DNA of 64,000 nucleotides, from assembly GCA_963556495.2 (NCBI GenBank), contig OY747705.1:23611501-23675500 (forward strand), in the 5' to 3' direction. Below, piece by piece: positions 11,401 to 23,059 of this stretch (position 1 is its first letter; every line of letters starts with the position of its first letter). The notes beneath the pieces are model-generated. The model did no database searches. It was not told the DNA's origin and saw nothing but the letters and a program-made list of their open reading frames with translations. The position numbers and the translations under genes were made by a program. Source of the DNA: Valencia hispanica (taxonomy: Eukaryota > Chordata > Actinopteri > Cyprinodontiformes > Valenciidae).

Positions 11401-14400
11401 TGAATTTGGATCACTTCATAAATAAATTAACAGTACATGTGAAGGTGGAAAAAAAAGTTATCAAATAATCTCAAGACAAAACTCTGCAAGAACTTCACAC
11501 AAAAATAGACAAAAATCTGAAAAACTGTATAGTGCAAAAAATGATTATGCAACTGAATCTTGGAAAAGTTTTCAGTCAGGTTTTAAATTCAGCTTGGCTT
11601 TTTTCATTTTTTCTTCATTCATTTTTTTTCCTTCCACGCATATGTAAAGTCAGAGACGTAGGAGGATGGATTGTATCACAAACTGTAGCTAAGCTATTTT
11701 GGTTGGAGTTGACTTTCCGGTAGAACTCACACACAAGTAATCTTCTGATGCAGAAAAAAGAAGGTTGAATTTTGCTTTCACACATCGATTATTATTTGAA
11801 GAAATGACAAAAAAGATTTTAAAAAGAAGTTGTGATCAAACATAAAATGGATTAATTCAAAAAGCTTTCTGCACTTCTGAATCATGTATATAAGATAATG
11901 TATATAAAATAGTTTGACATGTATTGATTGGGATTACAAAAATATTTTTTGGAGGTCATCAAAGGTCATCAAAACTTTATATATCTAGACATAAGATGCC
12001 ATTGGGAATTGGGATGGGATGAGATGTTCATGTGCAACACAGCATTTTGGTGTTATCAAGTCTCCATAACAAGTCGATTAAAGGGTTTTTACAAACCCAT
12101 GTCAAAAATATACATAAAAATATGACAAGCAAAACTTAGTTATATAAAATGTGTTTATTTCTTTATAGAATTCCAGGATTGTGGGCAGCACACTTTCTGT
12201 TTTGTTGTCTGTGTCGACATTAATTTTATTTTATATGAAAAACTCCCTTAAAGTAAGTACTTAATATTGATGTAGCATAGTCATATGAGAGGACATTTCT
12301 TGGTCATAAACAGTTTTTTTTGTTTGTGCAAATGTGCATGTTTTAGGATATTACCATTGCTCCTGTATGTGTTGTGGTGGTGATTGGTTTCATAGAGTGG
12401 ATCATTGGAGTGCTACCTTTTGGACCAAGCCATGAACTGTGAGTTAAGGTCTTCTTCCTGCACAAAATATTTTCACTTTTGCACCAACTAACTGTTCCTG
12501 TCTAACTCCTTTGTTTAAGAAATGAACCCTGTGACCTTGCTTTTCGGGTGTGTTTTCCTTTCCACCACTTATTCACAAGTAAGTAAAATTAATATTATAT
12601 ATTAAATTCTAATATATTACAGTTGGGCAGTTGGGGTAATTTTTTATCAATTGCTGGCGTAAAAGTACAATAATATTCTCATGTAGCAGGAAAATCATTG
12701 GCCATGAATAAATCACTGCAAAATTCAATTTATTAGCTCATGTGGAAAAGATGTGTGAAACCCCCTAAAATATTTTCTCCCTGTTGCAGGACCTAATCTG
12801 ACATTGTGGAACATTGTGAAAAAAACTGTTAAATCAATTCAGTTGGGAGAAAAAATATACATTGGAGTATATTTGATTTTTAATAAAATCCCTAGTGGCA
12901 TAGTCCCCTGATGATACAGTAACTTTAAAATGAATGTAACTGGACAGTTTTACTTTATTTCTTTAATATGTCAAGAAACCTTTAACACATTATCACTCCC
13001 TTCCTATTTTGATGGGATATACATATTATGAGACACAAATCAATTTATCTGACAGCTAGTTTTAAAATGGGAAGCACAAGAGAACATCCCATTCAAGTAA
13101 GACAGATGTATTTTTGATCTTCATAAGTCAGTAAATGGCTTTAAGAGATAAATCCTCATCTAAACCTAAATCTAAATTTAAATATACAGTAACATCAATG
13201 ACTTAGGAAAGTTAAAAATAAATGACCTGAACACTTGACAAGAAAAGTTGAACAAGGTTTCATCTTTGTGCACCACTGTCACTGAGGGAGGTAAAACAAA
13301 ATAACTGCAGCAAAGAGTGAGATCCTGTGATCAGCAAGTCTCTAAACCAACAATTATTGAAAGGCTTTTCACAACTTTTCACTGATAATAATTGTGGAGG
13401 GGACCAGAAGTGTAATTGTTTCTTTATACATATCTTATCTTTGAGTGTGAATCTAAGAGAATCTAAACTAGCATAAGTATGACCTATAAACAAGTGGAAC
13501 TTTTGTCATACATTTATTAAATTTGTTAATTGTAAGGATGGATGTGATCACAATGCTGTTAGAAATGGCAGAATTTATCATTTAAAAACCACAAAGAAAT
13601 TGCTGTAACAACTAAAATTTTGACTCAAAGAACATTCCCAATGCCACTGTGTATATATATATATATATGAAAATGAGAACACCAACCATCTGGATTATAT
13701 GTGTCTAAGAGGGTCTGTAAAAACTGTTTAATTAGATCTAATTGGGTAGATTTTTCTGGCCCCTCTGTTTTTTTACCTTCCATATTTATGTTGGTGTTGT
13801 TTTTGCTGCAAATCATCCAAAACATGGTGGGCAGTGTATCTCAGGAGCATGGGAAATGGAAACAATGATCTCCTGCAACAAAAAGGAACAAGGCTTTTAT
13901 TTTGTAGGAATCCACAGAAAAGGAATGAAGATCATGCTAGATGCCTAATTTGGTTAATAACCTATTCCAATCTAATCCATTTTGAGTGTTACTTAACAAG
14001 TGTACTCACCAAGTAAGCTTACATGTATTAAAGGAATCAAAACTTACATTTTATGTTATACAGAATGAGACAAACATAATAGAAAGGATAATTTGTAAAG
14101 TCAAGACAAGAGAAATACAATTAAATGTTTTTAGTGTTGTGACATTATTTTTCACTAGAGTGAAAGTTTCATTTATTTGACTTATAGTAAGAGACCATTA
14201 ATAAGTGCTGCTCAGATTGTTCAAGTGGAAGTAAAAAGGTCACTTCTAATTTTTTTTCAGCAAATATTTTCAAAGTTCACAATATACCTTTGTTCCTTTT
14301 AACATTAACAGCTGCAGACTTTGTTCTCATTTACAAAACATTTTGGCCCTTGTAAGACTATTCCCTATACACATGCAATAATCAATAGTGTAAAGCACTG

Positions 14401-15158
14401 ACAGAAATTAATCTACAACAATCATAACAGATTCTTAAATAATTTTAAGGTGTGGTCACCTTCTTAACCAATTTAAACGTCCAAGTAACAAACTCAAAAC
14501 CAAAATAGCAATATTACTTTTTACCTTGTCATAATTTTGATTGTTGCTCTGCTTTTATTTTCAATTTTCTACACACAGATATTTTTCTCCATGTTAGAGC
14601 CATCAGCTTGTTTAATGAATGGGGAGAAACCAGGAGAATATTTTGGCCACTGATTTTTCACACAGTGTTCATTTGCCTGACAATAGTTTGGGACATTGTG
14701 CTCTGTGCCAACAAGAGAGCATCACGGCAGAAAGTAAAAGGTGATTAATTTGTCTTTCTCTCTAAAAGTGTTAATATTATACTGCATGGTGTAAGTATTC
14801 TGTAAATTCACATGAAAATACATATCTTTCATTACATTTTCTGTCACAGATAAGGCCAAACACAATCAGGGTCATCAAGGAAAGAAGGTAAAATGCAGAT
14901 TGTGATTATAAATAGCTATAATTAAGCTTGTTCAACTTTATTAACTCTTTGAAGTTCTTTTTTTTTTATTCTATTTTTTTGCTTCCCAGTATTAAAGTTT
15001 TTTTTTTCATATTTGTTTCTGAATTTCAGGAGTGTCTCTCGGCAGAAGTGTGTAATTTTTGCTGCTGTTCTGTCACTGTTGCTGCAACGCTCATGGTTTT
15101 GATCACATCTCTGTCTGTAGTGATCATTATTGAACTATTTTACGTGTGGAATAATTAA
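8403..15158 (+). CDS. Reeler-domain membrane protein with Thr-rich stalk and four TM segments
   Basis: I assembled 13 coding exons: 8403-8405, 8675-8870, 9872-10020, 10147-10238, 10314-10506, 10588-10641, 10767-10829, 12169-12252, 12347-12438, 12520-12578, 14579-14740, 14850-14887 and 15030-15158. All have GT-AG borders and matching phases, giving 437 aa. The first coding exon is only the ATG. A signal peptide (1-18) leads into a Reeler domain (about 20-160; CDSMRPLHG, FQGFMLEARN, FRATFLQTYSQYW) like those of FRRS1 and insect defence proteins. A Thr-rich mucin-like stalk follows (165-211). Hydrophobic segments lie at about 252-272, 280-303, 349-370 and 405-432. There is no DOMON domain and no six-helix cytochrome b561, so ferric reductase activity is not supported. 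Likely polyA signal at 15684-15689. Function unknown; the gene is orthologous to no family I can name with certainty. Confidence 0.8.
9286..9840 (-). mobile_element. Truncated Tc1-like transposon fragment in an intron
   Basis: It holds the 3' part of a fish Tc1-like element: the block CTTGGTCTTCATGATGCTGT (start of a transposase frame on the minus strand), GTTCTCTAACAAACTA, and the terminal GACAAAATGTGAAAAAGTTTC. The same family is more complete at 36619-37896. It lies between exons 2 and 3 of the Reeler gene and is clearly non-coding. Confidence 0.7.
12579..14578 (+). other. 2-kb intron of the Reeler-domain gene
   Basis: AT-rich intron with a short (AT)n at about 13652-13668. I recognise no further gene or repeat family. 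Confidence 0.4.
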
Positions 15159-15699
15159 TGTATGGTAAAGTGCTCTCGAGTTTTATTCACACCCCTGGGA
15201 AAGCTGTGTAAGTAAAACTGCTAATGAATGAATCTTCAAGACTGGTGGAATAATCTTACACTTGAAAATGTAGCTTCAGTTCACTAAAATCCTGCTTACT
15301 GGAAGTGGGAGCAGGATAAACCTGACTCAACTTTACTGAACCTTGTTTGCACAGTTCATGTTATTTCCATGTTTTTATCATTGCTCTGACTGTATCTTTG
15401 TCGAAAAACGTTTTTGTAGCCATTTTCTCACTTTTGAAGATCAACACAATCTGTTTCACTTAATTGGCATGCTCTCTTTACTTTCCCATTTTGAAGAGAG
15501 GCTAACAGAATTGGGCCACTGTCTCATGTCATATTTATGATGTAGGTAAACAGAAAGTTATGAATTATTAGGTAACATCTACAAGTAAAGGTAATTATCC
15601 ATGGGATTTTTTCCCCACATAAATCACAAAGTTTGAAAGATTACAGGTTAGATTTTTTTTCAGTATAATTTGTGTACTGCTGCAATAAAAACTGACTTA

Positions 15700-16020
15700 A
15701 TACAGGACTTTTTATACATCTTTATCTGGTGAGCCAATAAATGAGGACGATGCAGAAAATCTGTAACAGTCTTGCAAAAGTGCATTCAAAAGTCTTCTTG
15801 TGTTAAATGTTCTCTTTCTTTTGTCCATAACTGAGCTAGTTAGCAACAAAACGTTATGGATTTGGATGAAATGTTCAGGGAATGTCCGCAGTGGGAACAG
15901 GGACAACTGATTTGATTTTGGGGGTAATCCGGATCACCATCTGGGGGAGCAGTGACTGAGCTGCCTCGGCGGAGGCCTCCGCTCTCTGACTGCTTTCCTA
16001 GTTAATGCTGTGTTCAAAGC
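15700..16020. repeat. Probable teleost interspersed repeat, family unresolved
   Basis: Blocks such as GGGGGTAATCCGGATCACC and GCTGCCTCGGCGGAGGCCTC are familiar from dispersed fish repeats and stand out from the AT-rich flank. No coding frame is supported. The family assignment is open. Confidence 0.45.
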
Positions 16021-16163
16021 TTCCAAAAGTCAGATCAGTGTATGTTTAGAGGGCATTGTCTGTCTGTGTGTTTGTGTAATTCTTTTGCCATGGAAAGAAG
16101 TCTGTTAAAAGAACCAGCCCTTCTGTCTTGTGACTTCAGTTCATAAAACAGCAATTTCCCTTT

Positions 16164-16194
16164 CTGTCTGTGTGTGTGTGTGTGTGTGTGTGTG
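16164..16194. repeat. (TG)n microsatellite
   Basis: A run of about 14 TG dinucleotides, preceded by a TCTG-rich stretch. Confidence 0.9.
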
Positions 16195-16329
16195 ACAAAG
16201 AGATTCTTTGTAAATGATTGATCACCTGCCCTGTTGTTATAAAAGCTTTGCTTCCCGGTTTAAAAGCTGAATTGTTTCCTTATTTTCCTGTATTGAATTG
16301 TTTCCTGTATTATACATTGCTGTGTATTT

Positions 16330-16405
16330 TGTTGGGTTACCCTTCTTGTGAAGCACTTTGCTACATCTGTCTATGACACTTTTACAAATAAACATTTAAT
16401 TACTT
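16330..16405 (+). repeat. LINE 3' tail fragment
   Basis: GTGAAGCACTTTGCTACATC followed by ACTTTTACAAATAAAC matches the structure of fish L2-type tails. It ends directly at the Tc1-like terminus that begins at about 16406. Confidence 0.55.
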
Positions 16406-17112
16406 ACAATTGAAACCAGAGGTTTACATACTGAATAAAAAGAGACAAACACTTTTTTTCCCCACTATCTGAAGTTAAATTAGACCAAACTTCTCTTGTT
16501 TTAGGTCAGTTAGTCACCAAAATTATTTCTATTTTCTATGCACAATAATGAGAAAGAACATCTAAGAGATTTGTTTATAAATGTCTTGAAAATGAAAAAT
16601 TTACCAATTTCTTTAGTATATGGTAGCACTGCCTTTGAATTGTGTGACTTGGGTCAAACGTTCTTGCTTTCCTTTCACAAGCTTCACACAACAGTTTGCT
16701 GGAATAATTGTAGCCTATTCCTCCTGACAGAACTGGTGTAACTGAGATAGGTTTGTAAGTTGCCTAGCCCGCACACACCTTACAGACCCACAACATGATG
16801 CTGCCACTCCCATACTTCACAGGTAGGAAGGTGTTCTTAGGCTTACAGGTGTCTCCCTTTTCCTCCAAATGCAACAATGGCCACTATGGCCAAACAGTTC
16901 CCCTTTGTGGATAATGACAGTGTCTTGCCAACTTCAGCCAACATCTTTATAAGGTCTATGGCTTTTGTTCTGGGGTCGATATGCAAATTACAGACTAAAA
17001 CACGTTCATCTCTACCTGTCTTCTTCCTGAGCAGTATGATGAATGGACATTTATAAATGTAAAATCCTCCTGAGTTGTGATTTCCTATTAGCAGCAAGTC
17101 ATAATCATCCAA
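16406..17112 (-). mobile_element. Degenerate Tc1-like transposon
   Basis: It begins with a Sleeping Beauty-class terminal repeat (TTGAAACCAGAGGTTTACAT). The interior has typical Tc1 transposase-derived blocks on the minus strand: CATGATGCTGCCACTCCCAT, ACAATGGCCACTATGGCCAA and CTTCCTGAGCAGTATGATG. Frames are broken and long parts are missing, so it is a fossil. Confidence 0.8.
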
Positions 17113-17234
17113 TTCACATAAATAAATCCTTGAAACATATCAGTGTGGAATGAATCTAAACTTTCACGTTTTGAACTGAATTACTGAAACAATTTAACTA
17201 TTTGTTAATATTCTAATTTATTGAGACAGCTGTA
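17113..17234. mobile_element. Terminal piece of a second Tc1-like family
   Basis: GAATTACTGAAACAATTTAAC, then TTCTAATTTATTGAGACAGC and TGTA, is the end of the Tc1-like family also present at 49196-50570. It abuts the other Tc1 fossil. Confidence 0.65.
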
Positions 17235-18238
17235 GAGTCAAACAACTATCAAAATAATCTTTATTGAAAATAATCAAACATTCTTAAGGGCAATACAAAG
17301 AAAAACTGATCTCGGAGAGATGATACAATAGAATTGAATGACAACACCAGAATTAAAAACTATATTAAATATCAATTACGTAATGTTTGGACACATTTCT
17401 GAGAAAACTCACTAGTTGTGATGTCATACTTGTACAGTATCAGACAAGAGGATGAATGTTGTGGTTATTAAATAGTTCTTATGTGTTTAAGGCACATTTT
17501 GTGACATATTCAATCAAAAATATGCTTAAAAAACCTGTCGCGTAAACTTGCAGGTTTTTTATTTACCTCATTTAAACAGGATTATTTTTTTACAACAGCT
17601 GCAACGTTTTAATCCTTTTCATATCCAGCATATACACAGCTATTAAAAAATATGCAAAACTTAGAAGCACATCTACAAAATACATCTTAAGATGAAAAAA
17701 CACAAAATTTGTTTTAGTAAAAGCCAGAATTCTGTATAAGGAGAACGCTTAAAGCAAACAGACTTGTTTAGTGCACATCAGTCATAAACGCAGTGGCCTC
17801 CTCGGATGCCTTGTCAGCTCATCTCTGAGATTTGAAATATAAAACAAATAGATCCATAGTAAATCAAACATTTGTTAGCTTCAACGATGAGCTGAGTGTG
17901 ATTCCTGCTAAAGAAAAAGTGCTTTCGAGGAAGGGAAAGAACAACACAACTGGAAGAAATTGTTGTTAGGCTAAACTTGACTGGAAAACATCCTGCATGT
18001 GTCAAAGTTTTCTTTAAGTGAAATGCAGTTTTTGTTAAATCTGTTGTTCTTCAAATAAAAAACAATCTTGACGACACAGAAAACTGCAACTTCATTAGGT
18101 TCTCATCTCTGTCAGAGCTGATAACGCATCCGTCAAACATTTTAAATGAAGTCTGTGTTTAGTACACATCTCAAAAGACACATATCTCTGTGTTGTTTCC
18201 TGTTGGAGTAGCCACACCACTGCCTTCCTAAAAAAAAC

Positions 18239-21200
18239 TCAATGGCATTCTTGCATATTCAGCTCCGGCACCACAGGCAGAACCACGTGGGAGATGCGGC
18301 TCCACAGTCCACCAAACTTGTCAATATCCAAATCATTGAAGCTGGCTTTGCTTGAGGAGTTCACCAACTTTTCCTCAACATAGCTTTGCACCATCTCCTC
18401 CACTTCTTTCAGACTCTTCTTGCTGATTTCATCTTGAGGCAGCAGCACTGTGAACAACAGGAACACCTGCTTGTAGGCGGCGTTCTCGTGATCGCAGTAA
18501 CGGTAAAAGATGAGGGTGGAGCCTGGAGGCAGTTCCTCAAAGCGGTGGATTATCGCCGCTGGTTTATTTCCCTCGAAAGCCGCCTGTAGCTGGTTGTCGA
18601 TATCTAGCTTTACCCCATCGCTGTCCTGGCCGGCTTTACTCGCCCCGTCAATGAGGAGGAAAAAGCCGTGACGGGCAGACGAGTAGGTGGAGGCCAGGCC
18701 CCGAGCCAAGCACTGCAGTGTCTTCTCTGCTTTCAGCCCTGCTACAAGGATTAGACTCACTGGCCCTTCTGGGTTATCTGTTTTAAGGTGCTTCTCCAGG
18801 TGGATCTTGGTTCTCTTCCACAGCTCATCCCGCTGACTCGGGAACTGAGACTGGAGAAGTGACAAGCGGTCAGAAAACGTTTCTAGCGTCACTTCTCGGG
18901 GTCGTTGCCCCCCTCCTCCGGCTTTACTCTGGAGCACAGGGAGGATCCGGTAAGCCACCAAGGTGGCAGAGCTGAGCAGCACCAGGAGCACAAAGATCCA
19001 TACATACCAAACAAAACCTGCAATAACAGAAGAACATTTTGAATTAATGCCAACAAATAGTGTAGAAATATAAGCATGTAGATAATGTTAGTAAATCTTT
19101 ATATTACCTTTATGGGACTTTCCAGAACTTATCTCAGTCCCAGCAGTTTTTTTTTTTGCATCTAAGGAAGAAAAATACTGTCAGTGTGAAAGACCTTGGA
19201 ATGTCATCAGATTTTCTTCTTTGTTTAAGCTAAGAGATACCTTGTTTTTTCAAATGATCGACTTTTTGGGGGGCTGGAATGTTGTTTACAAGTGGTCTCG
19301 TTGGGTACATTTTCTGCGAAGTTGGATATGGACTTTGGGGGACGTGGTTAGCTCTGTGTACATCCAGAGAGGATGAAGCTTCGTTTTCTGACATAAAAAG
19401 AAAAAAATATCAATTCAACATGTGTTTACTGCAACTTTGTTGACTTAAACTTCCATATAGAAAACAGTTAGCACCTGCACTCCTGGCTTTGGCCTTCATC
19501 TTTTTCTTATACTCATCCATGCTGGTGGGCGGCATGTTGGGTCTTTTCCATGGTTGTCTGATAGGTAAATGAGCCTCGGTGGGCGACAGAGGTGCATTTA
19601 TTTCTGCTTTAAATAAAATTAAAAAAAAACACAAAATCAGTTAAGGGTCATTGTTTTGTTTTTTTCTCCCTAACTCTAATACTTTACCTGTAAATACAGA
19701 AACAAAATGATTAAATGTTTTCATCTTGCTTTCTTTAACACAGACTTAAATAATACAATTTTCCAACCTTTTATGGATTTCATTCCTTGTGACTCCTCAT
19801 TTGGAGGCTCACTTATCTGGACGGGTTTACGGAGGACGACACGAGGGGAAAAGTTCACATCTCTGAAGCGGTCTGTTTTACACAGAGAAAAAAAAACAGT
19901 TAATCTATTCAAATGACTGAAATCTAAAGACAGACATTAAGCATTGTAAAATGGGTCTTACCGTAGTAAATGTCAACATCCTAAGTACACCTCTAAATAA
20001 TATACCAACTTTATGTTGAGCAGCAGCATTGTGTGTGTAAATCCTGGTGGATCATTGCATATAATAATAGGAATAATAAATAAAAAACATAAGAATCATA
20101 ATCTAAATAGCTCAGAAGGTCAATTTTAATCTTTTGTTCTTCCAAGGCAGAGATAAGAAGTTTTAATATTTTCTGGGTTTCGCTTTCAAATACTTGCTGA
20201 TGTACTGATGGGATGATGATTTACTCAGCAGTAAAGAGTTTATATTAATTGTGGCCCTCACCTTTGTATATCTTTGGTTGACTGGTTTCTTTTAATGGAT
20301 CTGCAACTGTATCCATTTCCAGGTTCTCGTCATTCTCCATTACTTTGACTGATTCCTGGACCTCCATGTTGTCATCAATAGGGTTGTCATCAGCTCCTTC
20401 TCCAGTGTCCAAACGGTGCTTCTTGGTAGGAGACTCTGTTGAATACAAATTAAAGCCACAGCTGAGCAGTGTAATTAATAGGGATTTTAGTTACTCTATC
20501 TGAGGAAAAATGGTACGTTAGAGTGTCCCACCTTCATCATCCAAGCCGTTCTCCACACTTTTTCCACCTTTTACTGCAGATGACGACTGAGGTTCGGATG
20601 TCTTTCTGGTTCGCTTCAGAGGACCCCTGGGAGTGGGCTCAACACTTAGTACTGTAGAGGAAGAGGAAAAAGATTACACTGCCACATGGCCCCTCTTGTT
20701 GGTCAGCAGGTAGAAAAATGGCTTCAACAAAACTTATGAGGGCGATCTGTTATCTATCTTTAATATCCATGGATCCCATTTTCTAGTACATCCTACTCTT
20801 ATTAGAATTTTCTAAGCATTACTCATTTTATTCATACGTGATAGAACAAATTATCACAAAAAACAAAATCAGTGTCAAGAGGAATATTGGTAGCATAAGA
20901 AACAACAATGTGTGCAACAATTCTTGGAAGGTTGATGCTCCCTAAACTCCTTTTAACATGATGTAAATCCGTTGATCAGACTAAGCCTCGTGTTGTTTTG
21001 CTCATCCTGAGTCAGTCATTAATATATGCTGCCATAAACTGGCTGTGGGAGTCAAATGTACAGGTTAACTCTAAGCCCCCTCTTCCAGTGGGATTAATTA
21101 CTTACTTTAAATATTTGGGCGAACTTAAGTTTCCATTGAAACCGTTAAAAGCATTTTAAGAAAAACTACAGATACACATTTGGTTCTCTTCTTGAAAACT

Positions 21201-22114
21201 ATAAATCATATGAAATTCAGATGACAGCTGGTTGTATTGCATTATTGTTCCTGTTATATTGTAGACATAACAATAAGTTATTCTCTGTAATATGTAAATA
21301 AAGTCTTGTATATCTATATATTAAAAAAACTCTTTAAAAGATCAAAAACGTATATTGTATACAATAGAAATATGATTCAACACAATTTTTTTATAAACAT
21401 AATTTTAGAATATTTTGTTATAATAACAAGAATAAGAATTTGCGATGATTATTCATAAACTGAATAAAAAAGAACTAGTAACACACTTTACCCTATTTAT
21501 TACAACTGTAATTATGCATTATTAATAAATCTATTATATAATTAGAGTTATTACTGTTGGTAGTAGCAGCAGCAGTATTTCACAGTCAAAGAGTAGAAGA
21601 GTATAAAGAGAAAAATGTCCATTTTCAAATAAGAAAACTGCAGAAACGCATTGATTATTTAGGGTTATTAGTACAATAATAATAATAATATGTATTATTA
21701 ATAATAATATGCAATAATAATAGTAATATGACAATCATAACTAGTTTGTTTATTCTCCCTTCCTTTCCTCTAATGTTTTGTTTTTGACAGAGGCCACTGA
21801 GTGAATCAAGGTTTCAATTTCACCTCTTCCTTATTAAAAGAAACTTATGTTTACTGTGCGAAAATACAACCGAAAATGAAATAATAAAATCGTTCGTAAC
21901 AGTTAATTTTACCGCAGTTCTCTGGTCCAGTGGCGATTTTTTTTTTATAGTTAACATGAGTTAAAGCAGTAATGCCTTTACTTTCAATTGCAGTACAGCT
22001 GTAAAGCTAAGCTAGCTAATGAGCATCACTGTAGCTTCGCTCACCTTTCCCCGTCTGTCTAGTCGACCGTCTTAAGGGGCCCGGAGCTTTATTCATAGCA
22101 GTATTTGAATCCAT
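18239..22114 (-). CDS. tor1aip1: LAP1-like torsin-activating protein (torsin-1A-interacting protein 1)
   Basis: Eight coding exons on the minus strand: 22045-22114, 20532-20651, 20262-20435, 19768-19872, 19475-19603, 19241-19387, 19108-19161 and 18239-19017. Every internal junction is phase 1, and the total is 525 aa. The nucleoplasmic part (1-266) is rich in basic and Ser/Pro clusters (RRSTR, KRTRK, KKHR) and has VNFSPRV, resembling the lamina-binding region of LAP1. One TM segment (about 268-291) precedes the luminal AAA-like domain (about 292-525), which activates torsin ATPases in the perinuclear space. FYRYCDHENAAYK and GLWSRISH are conserved; Arg507 in the latter corresponds to the family's arginine finger. 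Possible polyA signals on the minus strand are at 17558-17563 and 17260-17265. The choice of LAP1 rather than LULL1 rests on the basic N-terminus and the head-to-head partner. Confidence 0.88.
20652..22044 (-). other. Intron 1 of tor1aip1-like gene
   Basis: A 1.4-kb AT-rich intron with ATT/ATA-rich simple sequence at about 21670-21735. I see no gene in it. Confidence 0.5.
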
Positions 22115-23059
22115 CGCTGATCTCAAACCGATCGAGTGTCACCACAAATCAACAAAAATTTAAACAAAAAAGTGAAACATCCTGACACATGAAGCAGATC
22201 TCGCGCAAACTTCCCTGTTTTGTTACTGGGGAAACGTTTCAGTTCGGAACCCGTTGAGTTGTTTGACTGGAACTGTTTTCCGCTGTGGAAACAAGGGCTC
22301 TGCTGTAGGTTCCGCTCTGGGACTAAATAGTTGAAAGTGAAATTCTAACCTAAAACATAAGGACGGCCTCTAATTCACGGAGATGTTATTGGTGGACTCT
22401 TCTCCGTGAGCTGGTAGTCGCGCATAATATATCAGTTATGTTTTTTTTATGCTCAGAGGGTTTATTAATATATCGAAGCTTTTTGTTTTTTTTACCAAAT
22501 CAGTTTGCTCTGCTAACACTAGCTAGCATCGCAGCCCCAGCCACCTTAGTCATGCTTTTTTCTGGTTAACTCGCCTTCCAGTTTGCAACACTTACCTACA
22601 GAATGATATATTATTTATGTCGAGAATGTTCCAAACCCGATGAGCTAAGTGAATTATTGGAGTTTTGTTTGCAGTGTGCTTTCAGTTGATTTAGCTTTAC
22701 AGTGAGTTAGCTGTCGTGTATTATGGTGTAATAAACCCAGGTAAACATAGGCAACAATGTTTCAGTTTATGTTAGCTTTTGTGATTCCTATTAAATGTCT
22801 TCCTTCGTGCTTGAAATTAGCACACTTGACAAGTTTTTCAATAATACACGGCTTTATTGAAGACTTCCTTATTGCAAGCGATTAATTGACAGGTGTGATG
22901 CTTTGCAACGTCACTTTGAACTTTAATCTTGTCATGACAAACTGTACAAAATCCATAATTTTCCACGTCTCCTAGCAGCGTAAATCAAACGACGGCATTC
23001 ACTTGTGGTTTATATGTTCTCTACCCCCGCAGCGAGTGAAGGGACCCCTATCAAAAAAC
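22115..23059. promoter_or_regulatory. Bidirectional promoter region between the torsin-cofactor genes
   Basis: A 945-bp interval separates the divergent start codons of the LAP1-like and LULL1-like genes. The part next to the LAP1-like gene is relatively GC- and CpG-richer (CTCGCGC, TCGCGCAT) than the surroundings, as in housekeeping promoters. A 3' splice site (CTACCCCCGCAG, ending at 23033) suggests a noncoding 5' exon for the plus-strand gene. No TATA box is obvious. A shared promoter is inferred. Confidence 0.6.

Noticed and set aside
8403..15158. Annotation as a ferric-chelate reductase
   Set aside because: Only the Reeler domain is shared; no DOMON or six-helix cytochrome b561 region is visible.
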